Source: Tsukamurella pseudospumae
GTDB taxonomy: Bacteria > Actinomycetota > Actinomycetes > Mycobacteriales > Mycobacteriaceae
Direction: 5' to 3'
DNA: 64,000 nt
NCBI RefSeq assembly: GCF_001575205.1
Contig: NZ_LSRE01000050.1
Location: 124,001-188,000, forward strand
The position numbers and the translations under genes are program-made. Under the pieces are notes generated by a model, which did no database searches, had not been told where the DNA came from, and saw nothing but the letters and a program-made list of their open reading frames with translations. How positions within the stretch are numbered: position 1 is the first letter of the stretch; each line of letters opens with the position of its first letter. Shown piece by piece: positions 36,687 through 45,937 of this stretch.

Positions 36687-37588
36687 GGCAACAGGTCCCG
36701 GCGGTACATCAGCGCGGCGGCGCCCACGAGCGGGGCATCGCCGCCGAGACCGGCCGGCACCACCCGGGCGGCCGCCACGTAGGGCAGCGGGTGCGCGGCG
36801 ACAGCGGCCTGCACGAGCGGTACGAAATCATCTGCGACGCGGGTGAATCCGCCGCCGAGGACGACGATCGACACCGGCACCAGTGCGACGGCGCTGCCGA
36901 TCCCCTGCCCGACGGCGGTGGCGCACCGTCGGACCGCGGCGACCGCGACCTCGTCGCCGGACCGGTACGCGGCACCCAGGTCCTCGCCCGTCGCGCCGGT
37001 GAAGCCCTGCGTGCGTGCCCAGTCCACGGTGTGCGGGCCGGAGGCGACGGATTCGAGCATCGTCGTCCGGCCCAGCGAAACGCTGCCGGTGTACCCGGAC
37101 AGTTCGATCTGGCCGATGTGTCCGGCGTTGCCGCCCAACGCCTTCCCACCCACCACGAGACCGCCGCCGACGCCGGTGGACACGACCATCCCCAGGGCGT
37201 CGTCGTATCCGCGGGCCGCGCCGAGCCAGTGCTCGCCCAGCACGATCGCGACGCCGTCGCGGCGGAACTCCACGGGGAGGCCGCCGGCCGCGTCGGCGAC
37301 CAGGTCCCGGAGCGGAAAGCCGTGCAGAGCTTCGAGGTTGATCGGCGAGGTGGTTCCGGCGGCCTCGTCGACCGGACCCGCCGCAGCGAGCCCGACCCCG
37401 GTGACCGGCCCCTCGGCGGCGGCGAGCGCGTCGCGCACGACCCCCGTGATCGCCGCCTCCAGGTCCGCGGTGGATGCCTGCTCGCCGGTCGGCGCCCGGT
37501 GTCTGGACGCCTCGACGACGGTGCCGTCGGGCTCGACGAGTGCCGCCGCCACCTTCGTGCCGCCGAGGTCCACCGCGAGCACCGTCAT
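36683..37588 (-). CDS. ROK-family sugar kinase, probable glucokinase
   Basis: This 301-residue ROK kinase has the phosphate motif DLGGTKVAA near 7-15 and the substrate segment GNAGHIGQIE near 154-163. The canonical ROK zinc motif CxCGxxGCxE is not present; a loop GYTGSVSLGR takes its place. It probably phosphorylates glucose released by glycogen breakdown, judged from the upstream phosphorylase. The ATG overlaps the glgP stop by four bases and its own stop overlaps the acyltransferase start. N-acetylglucosamine or mannose could also be the substrate. Confidence 0.8.
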   Translation of the reverse strand: MTVLAVDLGGTKVAAALVEPDGTVVEASRHRAPTGEQASTADLEAAITGVVRDALAAAEGPVTGVGLAAAGPVDEAAGTTSPINLEALHGFPLRDLVADAAGGLPVEFRRDGVAIVLGEHWLGAARGYDDALGMVVSTGVGGGLVVGGKALGGNAGHIGQIELSGYTGSVSLGRTTMLESVASGPHTVDWARTQGFTGATGEDLGAAYRSGDEVAVAAVRRCATAVGQGIGSAVALVPVSIVVLGGGFTRVADDFVPLVQAAVAAHPLPYVAAARVVPAGLGGDAPLVGAAALMYRRDLLP

Positions 37589-40050
37589 CGCGCGTACCGC
37601 ACCAGACCGAGCTCGGCGGGCCCGGCGAGCAGGCGGTTCTGCGGCAGGACGCGTACCGCGTATCCGAACCTGCCCACCTGCGCGGGCAGCACGGCGCGGT
37701 ATCGCTCACCGTCGAAGTGGAGTCGGACGGGCTTGCCGCCCACGATGTCCCCGCCCTCGCTGACGCCGCCGATCACCGCCTCGACGCGCACGTCGCCGTC
37801 CTCCAGTGGTCCCAGGTCGATCTCGGCGGCGAGGTCGACGCCCTCGGGGACCACCGCCACCGTCGACGGGCCGACGCGCACCGCGTCCCAGCCCGCCCGG
37901 ACCTTCGCGATGTACTCGACCAGCTCTTCGATCGCCGGCCGCGTCGCCCGGGCGGACCGCGCCGCGGGCCGGTAGTAGTCGGTCGCGTACTCCCGGACCA
38001 TGCGCTCGGCGGATACCTCGGGCGCCGTCGCCGACAGCGTGTGCCGCACCTTCGACAGCCAGCGCGGCGGGGCGTCGTCGGCGTCGCGCCGGTCGTAGAA
38101 GGCCGGCACCACAACGTGTTCGAGCAGGTCGTAGAGGGCGTCGGCCTCGATGTCGTCGCGCCGTCCCGGGTCGACGCCGACGGCCGACGGGATGGCCCAG
38201 CCGTTGTTGCCGTCGTACAGCTCGTCCCACCACCCGTCCAGCACCGACAGGTTCAGGCCGCCGTTCATGGCGCTCTTCATGCCCGAGGTGCCGCAGGCCT
38301 CCAGGGGGCGTAGCGGGTTGTTGAGCCACACGTCGCAGCCGTGGTACAGGTACCCGGCCATGCCGATGGAGTAGTTGGGCAGGAAGGCGATCCGGTGCCG
38401 CAGCGTGCGGTCGTCGGTGAAGTGGAGCAGTTGCTGCAGCAGCCTCTTGCCCTCGTCGTCGTGGGGGTGGCTCTTGCCGGCGATCACCACCTGGACGGGC
38501 CGGTCGGGGTCCAACAGGAGGGCGCGCAGTCGCTCGGGATCGCGCAGCATGAGGGTGAGCCGCTTGTAGGTGGACACGCGCCGCGCGAAGCCGATGGTGA
38601 GCACCTCAGGATCGAACATCCGGTCCGTCCAGCCGAGTTCGGCGTCGACGGCGCCCCGCTCGATCCAGGCGGCGCGGGTGCGGGAACGCACCTCGCCGAC
38701 GAGGCGGTGCCGCAGGGTGGTCCGCAGGCGCCACAGGGCCTCGTCGGGCATCGAGAGCGGGTCGGTGGCGCGCTCGGTGACCAGGCGGTCGGCCCAGGTG
38801 CCGCGGTGGACGCCGTTGGTCACCGAGCCGATCGGGATCTCGGAGGGCTCGAAGCCGGGCCACAGGTCGGCGAACATCTCCCGGCTCACGGCGCCGTGCA
38901 GCTTCGACACCCCGTTGGCGCGCTGGGCGAGGCGGAATCCCATGTGCGCCATGTTGAACACGCCGGGGTCCGCCTCCGCACCGAGCGCGATGACCTCGTC
39001 GAGCGGCACGGTGGGCAGCATCGCGCACATCTGCCCGCCGTCGCCGAAGTACCGCCGCACGAGATCGACCGGGAAGCGATCGATGCCGGCGGGCACCGGG
39101 GTGTGGGTGGTGAAGACGGTGGCGGTGCGGGCGAGTGTCCTGGCCTCCGCGTAGGACAGGTCCTCGGTCGCCATGAGCTCGCGGATCCGCTCCAGGCCCA
39201 GGAATCCGGCGTGCCCCTCGTTGGCGTGGAACACCTCGACGCCGGGGTGGCCGGTGAGGTCACAGAACGCGCGGGCCGCGCGGACCCCACCGATGCCCAG
39301 CAGGATCTCCTGGCGCAGGCGGTGTTCCGCGTCGCCGCCGTACAGCCGGTCCGTGATCCCGCGCAGGTCCGGGTCGTTGTTCTCGATGTCGGTGTCCAGC
39401 AGGAGCAGCGGGATCCGGCCGACCTCGGCCCGCCACACTGCCGCGCTGAGCACGCGGCCCTCGAGTGGCACGGAGACGACGAGCTGCTGTCCGCTCGAGA
39501 GGGTCACGGGGCGCAGCGGCAACTGCTCCGGGTCCAGCGCGGGGTACTGCTCTAGCTGCCAGCCGTCGGCCGAGAGCGACTGCTGGAAGTAGCCGTGGCG
39601 GTACATCAGGCCCAGGGCGATCAGTGGGAGACCGAGGTCCGAGGCGGCCTTGAGGTGGTCACCCGCCAGGACCCCGAGCCCACCCGAGTAGTTGGGGAGC
39701 GTCTGGCTGACACCGAACTCCATCGAGAAGTACGCGATCCCCTTCGCGCCGTCCTTGAGCTCGTCCGCCCAGGCCGGCCGGGTCAGGTAGTCGTTCAGGT
39801 CGGCGTGGAGCGCCCGCACGCGCGCGACGAACTCCTCTTCCGCCGCGAGCTCGGCCACCCGTGCCTGGTCGGCGCCGCGGAGCGCCTCGAGCGGGTCGTG
39901 GGTGGCCGCCCACACCTCGGGGGCGAGGGCGGAGAACAGGTCCTGTGTGGGTCCGTGCCACACCCAGCGCAGGTTGAGCGCGAGGTCGGCGAGCGCGGCG
40001 AGCGACTCCGGGTAGACGGGCTCGACGGTGAAGGTTCCTTCTGCGTGCAC
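37585..40050 (-). CDS. glgP: Alpha-glucan (glycogen) phosphorylase GlgP
   Basis: This PLP enzyme releases glucose 1-phosphate from glycogen or maltodextrins. The 821-residue protein is of the long actinobacterial type, with the N-terminal DUF3417-like region, the sequence SMEFGVSQTLPNYSGGLGVLAGDH near 105-130, and the PLP lysine in EACGTSGMKSAMNGG near 610-625. The start is GTG at 40050, beginning MHAEGTFTVEP. It is the first gene of the operon with the kinase and WS/DGAT-like protein; no glycogen synthase gene is in view. Confidence 0.92.
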   Translation of the reverse strand: MHAEGTFTVEPVYPESLAALADLALNLRWVWHGPTQDLFSALAPEVWAATHDPLEALRGADQARVAELAAEEEFVARVRALHADLNDYLTRPAWADELKDGAKGIAYFSMEFGVSQTLPNYSGGLGVLAGDHLKAASDLGLPLIALGLMYRHGYFQQSLSADGWQLEQYPALDPEQLPLRPVTLSSGQQLVVSVPLEGRVLSAAVWRAEVGRIPLLLLDTDIENNDPDLRGITDRLYGGDAEHRLRQEILLGIGGVRAARAFCDLTGHPGVEVFHANEGHAGFLGLERIRELMATEDLSYAEARTLARTATVFTTHTPVPAGIDRFPVDLVRRYFGDGGQMCAMLPTVPLDEVIALGAEADPGVFNMAHMGFRLAQRANGVSKLHGAVSREMFADLWPGFEPSEIPIGSVTNGVHRGTWADRLVTERATDPLSMPDEALWRLRTTLRHRLVGEVRSRTRAAWIERGAVDAELGWTDRMFDPEVLTIGFARRVSTYKRLTLMLRDPERLRALLLDPDRPVQVVIAGKSHPHDDEGKRLLQQLLHFTDDRTLRHRIAFLPNYSIGMAGYLYHGCDVWLNNPLRPLEACGTSGMKSAMNGGLNLSVLDGWWDELYDGNNGWAIPSAVGVDPGRRDDIEADALYDLLEHVVVPAFYDRRDADDAPPRWLSKVRHTLSATAPEVSAERMVREYATDYYRPAARSARATRPAIEELVEYIAKVRAGWDAVRVGPSTVAVVPEGVDLAAEIDLGPLEDGDVRVEAVIGGVSEGGDIVGGKPVRLHFDGERYRAVLPAQVGRFGYAVRVLPQNRLLAGPAELGLVRYAR

Positions 40051-40100
40051 GACTACCGACCCTATTGGTTGCCCGCGCGCCCCGCGACGTTACCGACGGG

Positions 40101-41852
40101 TCACGTGGTCTGCGCCGCGCCGATCACGGCGGCGACGGTGGCGGCGAGCACGGAGCGGTGCCGCCCCAGGGTCCAGCGCACCTCGCCGGCGCGCCGGTGC
40201 TCGAGCAGTGTCAGCGCCTCCGCGTCCTCGCCGCGCCCCAGGGAGGTCTGGTGCAAGGACAGGACGTCGACCTCGGCCCCGTGCTCGGTGAGCGCGGCGA
40301 CGAGCGCCTCGACCGGGCCGGTCCCGTCGATCACCGTGCGGAACGGCGCACCGTCGACCCGGAGTCCGACGGTGACCCGGCTACCCTCGGCAACCTCCTC
40401 GACGACGCACTCCGCGAGCTCGAACCGTCCGGGCCGTGGCCCGAATGCGGCCGCGAAGACCTCCCACAGCGCTGCCGTGTCCATCTCGGCGCCGTGTTCG
40501 TCGGCATGCTCCTGCACGTGCCTTGCGAACTCGATCTGCAGACGGCGTGGCAGTTCCAGCCCCAGGTCCCGCTCCAGCAGGTAGGCCATGCCGCCCTTGC
40601 CGGACTGCGAGTTGACGCGGATGACGGCGTCGTAGGTGCGGCCGATGTCGGCGGGGTCGACGGGCAGGTAGGGCACCCGCCACTCGATGTCCCGCTCGGA
40701 CCGCCCCTGGGCGGCGGCGCGCGTGCGGTGCTCGTCGAAGCCCTTCCTGATCGCATCCTGGTGGGTGCCGCTGAATGCGGTGTGCACCAGGTCGCCGACG
40801 TACGGATGCCGCTCGTGCACCGCGATCCCGTTGCACGCCTCGACGGTGCGCCGCACCTCGTCGATGTCGGAGAAGTCGACCATCGGGTCGATCCCCTGCG
40901 CGAACATGTTGAGCGCCAAGGTCGCCAGGTCGACGTTGCCGGTCCGCTCGCCGTTGCCGAAGAGGCAGCCCTCGACGCGTTGCGCACCGGCGAGCACGGC
41001 CAGCTCGGCGCATGCGATCCCGGTGCTGCGATCGTTGTGCGGATGGACGGAGAGGATCACCGCGTCGCGCCGGGCCAGGTTCCGGTGCATGTACTCGATC
41101 TGGTCGGCGTAGACATTGGGCGTCGCGACCTCGACGGTGGCGGGCAGGTTGAGGACGACGGGGCGAGCGGCGGTGGCGTCCCACAGATCGGTCATCGCGT
41201 CGCACACCTCGAGCACGTAGTCGGGCTCGGTCAGGTTGAAGACCTCGGGCGAGAACTCGAACCGCACACCGTCCAGGTCGCCCGCGGCGGCCAGCAGGTC
41301 GCGGCCCCCGGTCAGGATCAGCTCCTTCAGCTCGGTGCGGTCGCGGCCGAGCACCACGTCGCGCCAGGTGGGCGCGGTGGCGGTGTACATGTGGATCACG
41401 ACCTCGTTGCGGATGCCACGGACGGACTCGACGGTCCGCTCGATCAGGTCACGACGGGCCGGCGTGAAGACGACGACGGTGACGTCCTCGGGCGCGATCT
41501 CCGTCGCCGCGATGAGCCGGACGAAGTCGTAGTCCGTCTGGGAGGCGGACGGGTAGCCGACCTCGATCTCCTTGTACCCCATGGCCACCATGAGCTCGAA
41601 GAACCGGCGCTTGCGCGCGGGATCCATGGGCTCGGGCAGGGCCTGGTTGCCGTCGCGCAGGTCGACGGGGACCCACAGCGGCGCCGCGGTCAGGCGCCGG
41701 GACGGCCAGGTGCGGTCGGTCAGCGGGACTTCGACGCGGGCGTGCACATCGCGATAGCGGTGGTGCGGCATCTGCGAGGCGCGCTGTCGGTTCCAGGCGG
41801 GAGCGGCGGCGGGGACGGGGCCGCGGGGCGTATCGATCGTGGGAAAGGTCAT
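40101..41852 (-). CDS. leuA: 2-Isopropylmalate synthase LeuA
   Basis: This enzyme condenses acetyl-CoA with 2-oxoisovalerate, the first step of leucine synthesis. The 583-residue protein has the TIM-barrel signature LRDGNQAL near 65-72, the metal motif HPHNDRSTG near 290-298, and a C-terminal regulatory domain from about 460 for leucine feedback. ATG at 41852 follows GAAGGA. A leucine-rich leader peptide and paired hairpins lie upstream, so expression is probably set by leucine-tRNA charging. Homocitrate or citramalate synthases are relatives, but the leader supports leucine. Confidence 0.93.
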   Translation of the reverse strand: MTFPTIDTPRGPVPAAAPAWNRQRASQMPHHRYRDVHARVEVPLTDRTWPSRRLTAAPLWVPVDLRDGNQALPEPMDPARKRRFFELMVAMGYKEIEVGYPSASQTDYDFVRLIAATEIAPEDVTVVVFTPARRDLIERTVESVRGIRNEVVIHMYTATAPTWRDVVLGRDRTELKELILTGGRDLLAAAGDLDGVRFEFSPEVFNLTEPDYVLEVCDAMTDLWDATAARPVVLNLPATVEVATPNVYADQIEYMHRNLARRDAVILSVHPHNDRSTGIACAELAVLAGAQRVEGCLFGNGERTGNVDLATLALNMFAQGIDPMVDFSDIDEVRRTVEACNGIAVHERHPYVGDLVHTAFSGTHQDAIRKGFDEHRTRAAAQGRSERDIEWRVPYLPVDPADIGRTYDAVIRVNSQSGKGGMAYLLERDLGLELPRRLQIEFARHVQEHADEHGAEMDTAALWEVFAAAFGPRPGRFELAECVVEEVAEGSRVTVGLRVDGAPFRTVIDGTGPVEALVAALTEHGAEVDVLSLHQTSLGRGEDAEALTLLEHRRAGEVRWTLGRHRSVLAATVAAVIGAAQTT

Positions 41853-41879
41853 GACGGTTCCTTCGTGGGATTCCTCGGT

Positions 41880-41932
41880 GGCCGGCGCGCTTCCCACGGC
41901 GGGAGCCGGCCCGGAATCAGGCCCCGCCGTGG
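41880..41932 (-). promoter_or_regulatory. leuA leader: two mutually exclusive hairpins
   Basis: In transcript order the leader has arm 1 (41932-41923), arm 2 (41911-41905), arm 3 (41903-41894) and arm 4 (41886-41880). Arms 1 and 3 form a perfect ten-pair stem (CCACGGCGGG with CCCGCCGTGG). Arms 2 and 4 form a perfect seven-pair stem (GGCCGGC with GCCGGCC). The two pairings interleave, so only one can form, and arm 1 is inside the end of the leader peptide. This is the arrangement expected for attenuation, though no T-run follows arm 4. Confidence 0.7.
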
Positions 41933-41967
41933 CGCGGAAGGAGAAGGAGGCGGCCGTGCTGCGTCAT
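41917..41967 (-). CDS. leuL: leuA leader peptide (four consecutive Leu)
   Basis: This 16-residue open frame encodes [16 protein letters not shown], with four leucine codons in a row, and ends 64 bases before leuA. Its ATG lies seven bases after a TAGGGT -10-like box, so translation is probably leaderless. The last codons overlap arm 1 of the hairpin set. A ribosome paused on the Leu codons would free the downstream arms to re-pair, as in other leucine attenuators. Too short for database support, but the codon run and position fit very well. Confidence 0.8.
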   Translation of the reverse strand: MTQHGRLLLLPRHGGA

Positions 41968-42019
41968 GCCGACGACCCTAACACAACTCCTCAGACAAGT
42001 AGAGAAGTATTCTCGGCAC

Positions 42020-42697
42020 ATGCCCCCGATCCGCCGCGCCTCCCTCGCCGACCAGGCCGCCGACGCCCTGCTCGCGCGCATCCGGTCCGGCGAGTGGGAG
42101 CTGGGAGACAGGCTCCCGGGCGAGACCACGCTCGCGCCCCAACTGGGCGTCGGCCGGTCGACGGTGCGCGAGGCGATCCGCAGACTCGCCGGCATCGGAG
42201 TGCTCGCGACCCGGCAGGGCGCCGGGGTGTTCGTGACCCGGCTCGAAGCACCGTCGGGCATGGACACCCTGCTCGACGGGGCCGCGATCGACGCGGTGAT
42301 CGAGGCGCGGATCGCGATCGAGGTGGAGGCCGCCGCACTGGCGGCCCGGCGGCGGACCGAGGAGGACCTGGACGCGGTCCGCGCCGCGCTGGCGATCCGC
42401 GCCGCACACCGGGGCGACCTGGTCCGGCACGTCGAGACGGACACCGACTTCCACCGCGCCGTGATCGCCGCCGCGCACAATCCGGTCCTGCTGGAGATGT
42501 TCGACGGGATCGCCGCGCACCTGCGTCGGGCGATGATCGACATGCTGCGGTCCCGATCGGGCGGGTTCGGTGACGACGGCGATCAGGACTCGCACGCAGA
42601 TCTGCTCGCGGCGATCGAACGGCACGATGCCGCGGCGGCCGCGGCGCTCAGCCGGGAACACCTGTCCGGCATGCTCTCCGGCTCCGGGACCGACTGA
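42020..42697 (+). CDS. GntR/FadR-family regulator
   Basis: This 225-residue protein has an N-terminal winged helix of the GntR type (LPGETTLAPQLGVGRSTVREAI near 32-53) and a C-terminal FadR-like (FCD) helical domain. The FCD domain has a His/Asp metal-site pattern (ETDTDFHRAVIAAAHNPVL). The ligand is unknown. ATG at 42020 is six bases after a TATTCT -10-like box with no ribosome site. It is divergent from the leuA leader across about 50 bases, so a role in leucine control is possible but unproved. Confidence 0.82.
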   Translation: MPPIRRASLADQAADALLARIRSGEWELGDRLPGETTLAPQLGVGRSTVREAIRRLAGIGVLATRQGAGVFVTRLEAPSGMDTLLDGAAIDAVIEARIAIEVEAAALAARRRTEEDLDAVRAALAIRAAHRGDLVRHVETDTDFHRAVIAAAHNPVLLEMFDGIAAHLRRAMIDMLRSRSGGFGDDGDQDSHADLLAAIERHDAAAAAALSREHLSGMLSGSGTD

Positions 42698-42701
42698 CTC
42701 A

Positions 42702-42974
42702 CTATCCTGTCGGCGTGCCCCCGACGGCGTCGTCCCAGCGCGCCCGGTACCGCCCCCACCGCGCGTCGAACCGCTCGGCGCGCTCGCGAGCGCGCTCGAG
42801 CTTCTCCGGTGAGTACCGGTGCCGCGCCCAGGGCGAGGTCGGGCGCGCGAGCCGCAGTGCCGCGACGAAGGCGACGGGGCCGACGAACAGTGCGATCAGC
42901 GCCGTCGGGTACTTGCCCTTGAGAGCGGTGGTGGCCACGAAACCGAAGTGGATCACGAGCCAGCACACGATCAC
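42702..42974 (-). CDS. Small membrane protein of unknown function
   Basis: This 90-residue protein has two hydrophobic segments (about 1-18 and 24-42), then a highly charged Arg/Glu tail (SPEKLERARERAERFDARW). It may be a two-helix membrane protein with a cytoplasmic coiled coil. The start is GTG at 42974; the upstream continuation of the frame is not convincing. It is convergent with the GntR gene, four bases apart. I cannot place it in a family. Confidence 0.55.
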   Translation of the reverse strand: MIVCWLVIHFGFVATTALKGKYPTALIALFVGPVAFVAALRLARPTSPWARHRYSPEKLERARERAERFDARWGRYRARWDDAVGGTPTG

Positions 42975-43036
42975 ACCCGCGGAGCCCCTCTCGCGTCCGC
43001 GGAGCAGCGAGATCCGGGGACGAACGTGGACATAGC

Positions 43037-43870
43037 TCAGAAATCCCTGGCGTACTCCGTGGGCACGATCCGCGTGAGCCGCTCCCGCGTCTGCTCATCG
43101 CGCGGCAGGTAGGTCAGCATCCGCAGCGAGGGCCGGTCGCGCAGGTTGAAGGTGCTCACCTGCAGGCGCAGCTCCCCCACCCGCGGATTGCGGATCGTCT
43201 TCTCCCAGTCGGCGGCGTCGAGCACCAGGCCCGCGTGCCACAGCTGCGCGAACAGCGGCGAGGCCGCCTGCAGCCGGTCGAGCAGCGGCTTCCACGCGGG
43301 GTCGGCATGGCTGTCGGCGTAGATCGCCCGGGTCCGCGCCACGACGGCCTCCAGCTCCTGCCGGTCGGCGACGTAGGCGCCGAGCCAGAGCTGGTCGGTG
43401 AAGTCGAGCCAGAGACAGTTCCGGTCCTCGGGGGCGAACTCCTCGACGTCGGTGATGAGGAAGCGGAAGGCACGGTTGTAGCGGACCATATCGCTGCGCG
43501 GGTTGAGCACCACAGCGGGATTCGGTAGGAGCGCATCGAGGACGGGCTGGACGGTGTCCGCCGCCGTGTGCCCCGCCTGGGGCCCGGGCTGATGTCCGGC
43601 CAGGCGGAGGACGTGGTCCCGCTCGCCCGGATCCAGCAGGAGCGCATCGGCGACCGCGCACAGCACTTCCGGGCTGGGATTGACGTCGCGGCCCTGCTCG
43701 ACCCACGTGTACCAGGTGGTGCCCACGTTGGCGCGCGCCGCGACCTCCTCGCGGCGCAGCCCCGGTGTCCGGCGTCGCCCGCCGGCCGCCAGCCCCACCT
43801 GCTGTGGCGTCACCTGCTCGCGCCGGGTGCGCAGGAAGCGCGCCAGCTCGGCGTTGTTGCGAGTGCCCAT
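43037..43870 (-). CDS. XRE-family regulator with MmyB-like ligand domain
   Basis: This 277-residue protein has an N-terminal helix-turn-helix (about 8-70; PGLRREEVAARANVGTTWYT and WVEQGRDVNPSPEVL). The C-terminal domain is of the MmyB-like type, which often senses fatty acids (NPRSDMVRYNRAFRFL, then LWHAG near 205). ATG at 43870 begins MGTRNNAELARFLRTRR. It is divergent from an MFS drug-transporter-like gene 111 bases away and is the most likely regulator of that gene. Confidence 0.83.
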   Translation of the reverse strand: MGTRNNAELARFLRTRREQVTPQQVGLAAGGRRRTPGLRREEVAARANVGTTWYTWVEQGRDVNPSPEVLCAVADALLLDPGERDHVLRLAGHQPGPQAGHTAADTVQPVLDALLPNPAVVLNPRSDMVRYNRAFRFLITDVEEFAPEDRNCLWLDFTDQLWLGAYVADRQELEAVVARTRAIYADSHADPAWKPLLDRLQAASPLFAQLWHAGLVLDAADWEKTIRNPRVGELRLQVSTFNLRDRPSLRMLTYLPRDEQTRERLTRIVPTEYARDF

Positions 43871-43981
43871 ACATGGAGTATCCCCCGTTCGCGCGCACGG
43901 ACACGCCGCCAGCCCGGTGGTCTCAGTACCAGGATCCACACGGTCTGGATACCCGGATGCGGACGCGGCACCGTCGACGCC

Positions 43982-45433
43982 ATGACCTCCGATCCCCGCC
44001 CCCGCCTGACCGGTCCCGGGCTCGCCGTCCTCGGCGTCGCCTACTTCCTCACGACCTACCTGTTCGCGTCGGCGAACGTGGCCGTCCCGGACGTGGCACG
44101 GAGGCTGTCGGCATCGCCGGCGGAGCAGACGCTCATCCTGGCGGCGTTCTCGGCGACCTTCGCGACGGCGCTCATCCTGTTCGGCCGGCTCGGCGACAAC
44201 CATGGAAGGCGCCGGGTGTTCGCCGCGGGCCTGGTCGCGGTCGGCGTCACCTCCGTCGCCGCGGGGTTCGCGCCCGACGTCACGTCCCTCATCGTGCTGC
44301 GCGCGGTGCAGGGCGTCGGCGCGGCGGCGTTCACACCCCAGGTGCTCTCGACGGTGCAGGCCACCACGTCCGGCGAGGCGCGACGTCGCGCGATCGCCGT
44401 GATCGCGGCGACGGCGGGGCTGGGCTTCTGCGGCGGGCAGGTCCTCGGCGGCGCACTCCTGGCCTGGGACCCCGCCGGCCTGGGTTGGCGCACCGTGTGG
44501 TGGTCGGCGGCCGTGATCGCCCTCGTCGCCGCGATCGCCGCCGGTGCGGTGCCCGACACCCGCGCGGAGCGCCGGCTGCCGCTCGACTACCGCGGCACCG
44601 CGCTCCTGACGGTGGCGCTGCTCGCGCTGCTCGTCGGACTGTCGCTGGGTGGCACCCTCGGCTGGCCGCCGGTCTCGTGGCTGCTGCTCGTCATCGCGGT
44701 CGCGGTCGGGGCCGCGTTCTGGTCGGCGCAGCGTCGAGCCGAGGCCGCGGACGGCGCGCCGATGCTGCCGCCGTCGGTGTTCGCGCACCGCCCGATCCGG
44801 GTCGGCCTGCTCATGGCGCTGCTGTTCTTCTCGGGCTACGGCGCCCTGGTCTTCGAGTACGCGCTGGTGAGCGAGCACGCCCTCGGCATGAGTCCCGTCG
44901 CATCGGGCGTGGCCCTGGTCCCCTACGGCGCAGCCTTCGTGGCCGTCTCGCTGGGGCAGCCGGCGATCCACCGCCGCCTCGGAGCGAGGACGATGCCGGT
45001 GGGTGCGACGCTCAACGCGATCGGCCTGCTCGCCCTCGCGGCGAGCGGCCTCGCGGCTCCGCAGGTCTGGGCGTGGGCGGTCCAGCCCGCCCTGATCCTC
45101 GTGGGCGCGGCCCAGGCGATGCAGTTCGGACCGCTCGTCGGCACGATCATGGGCTCGGTGCCGGATCGCATCGCCGGACTCACCGGCGGTCTGGTCTCGA
45201 CGGCGCAGCAGGCCGCGTTCGCGCTGGGCGTCGCGACGCTCGGGACGGGCTACACGGCCCTGGCAGGCGGGATGTCCGCCCGGCACGCCTTCGCCCTGAT
45301 CCTGTTGGTGCACACCGGCATCGCCGTCGTCTTCGCCCTGTGCGCGCGATCACTGCAGCCGCACGCGCGAACGTCGTCGGACGACTCGGAGCGGGCGGAC
45401 ACGGAAGCCGCCGCGGTCAGAAGTCGCCGTTGA
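43982..45433 (+). CDS. MFS multidrug transporter, DHA2-like
   Basis: This 483-residue membrane protein has about fourteen helices. The conserved loop after helix 2 reads GRLGDNHGRRRVFAAG and the motif C region reads VLRAVQGVGAAAFTPQV. The family exports drugs and small hydrophobic compounds by proton antiport. ATG at 43982 is chosen from a long open frame that continues upstream on no support. Its 3' end overlaps the convergent marR end by 17 bases. The regulator is probably the divergent XRE gene, but no clear operator was identified in the gap. Confidence 0.82.
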   Translation: MTSDPRPRLTGPGLAVLGVAYFLTTYLFASANVAVPDVARRLSASPAEQTLILAAFSATFATALILFGRLGDNHGRRRVFAAGLVAVGVTSVAAGFAPDVTSLIVLRAVQGVGAAAFTPQVLSTVQATTSGEARRRAIAVIAATAGLGFCGGQVLGGALLAWDPAGLGWRTVWWSAAVIALVAAIAAGAVPDTRAERRLPLDYRGTALLTVALLALLVGLSLGGTLGWPPVSWLLLVIAVAVGAAFWSAQRRAEAADGAPMLPPSVFAHRPIRVGLLMALLFFSGYGALVFEYALVSEHALGMSPVASGVALVPYGAAFVAVSLGQPAIHRRLGARTMPVGATLNAIGLLALAASGLAAPQVWAWAVQPALILVGAAQAMQFGPLVGTIMGSVPDRIAGLTGGLVSTAQQAAFALGVATLGTGYTALAGGMSARHAFALILLVHTGIAVVFALCARSLQPHARTSSDDSERADTEAAAVRSRR

Positions 45434-45917
45434 ACCGGCGCAGTGAGCGGATGGCCCCCACCAGCGCCGCGGACTCGTCGTCAGGCATACCGATGTCGGA
45501 GAAGACGTCGTTGAGCACGACGGTCGCCTTCTCGACCAGTTCCCGGCCCGCCGGGGTGATCGCGACGAGCGTCGTGCGGCCATCGGTGGGGTGCGGTTTG
45601 CGCTCGACCAGCCCGGCCTCGCCGAGCCGGTCGATCGCGTGGGTCACCGACGAGACATGGACCTGCAGCCGGGTGCTCGCCTTCGAGATCGGCAGTTCGC
45701 CGCGCTTGGTGAAGGCGAGCAGCCGCAGCAGCTCGAATCGGGAGAAGGACAGGCGGAAGGGCTTGAGCGCCGCCTCGATCCGCGCGAGCAGGATCTGGTG
45801 CGCACGCATCACCGAGGTCACCGCCTCCATGCCCGAGGCGATCTCACCGCCCCAGCCCGCGTCCTCCCAGTTGCGGCGGGCGCGGGCGATCGGGTCCCGG
45901 GCATCCGGTTCTGTCAT
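45417..45917 (-). CDS. MarR-family regulator of the valine-degradation operon
   Basis: This 166-residue regulator has the winged-helix core near 60-125 (ISKASTRLQVHVSSVTHAIDRL and ERKPHPTDGRTTLVAITPAG), with the usual helical dimer ends. ATG at 45917 follows a GGAGGG ribosome site. It is the last gene of the mmsA-acyl-CoA dehydrogenase-mmsB operon, 20 bases after the mmsB stop. The best target is the palindrome at 49582-49599, in front of the operon and of the divergent acyl-CoA synthetase. The inducer is unknown, possibly a branched acyl-CoA. Confidence 0.85.
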   Translation of the reverse strand: MTEPDARDPIARARRNWEDAGWGGEIASGMEAVTSVMRAHQILLARIEAALKPFRLSFSRFELLRLLAFTKRGELPISKASTRLQVHVSSVTHAIDRLGEAGLVERKPHPTDGRTTLVAITPAGRELVEKATVVLNDVFSDIGMPDDESAALVGAIRSLRRFNGDF

Positions 45918-45937
45918 CGCGCCGCCCTCCGCCTCGT

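Noticed and set aside
43871-43981. Operator between the XRE and MFS genes (CCAGGATCC and CTGGATACC near 43925-43955)
   Set aside because: The two half-sites do not form a convincing dyad or direct repeat, so no site was listed.
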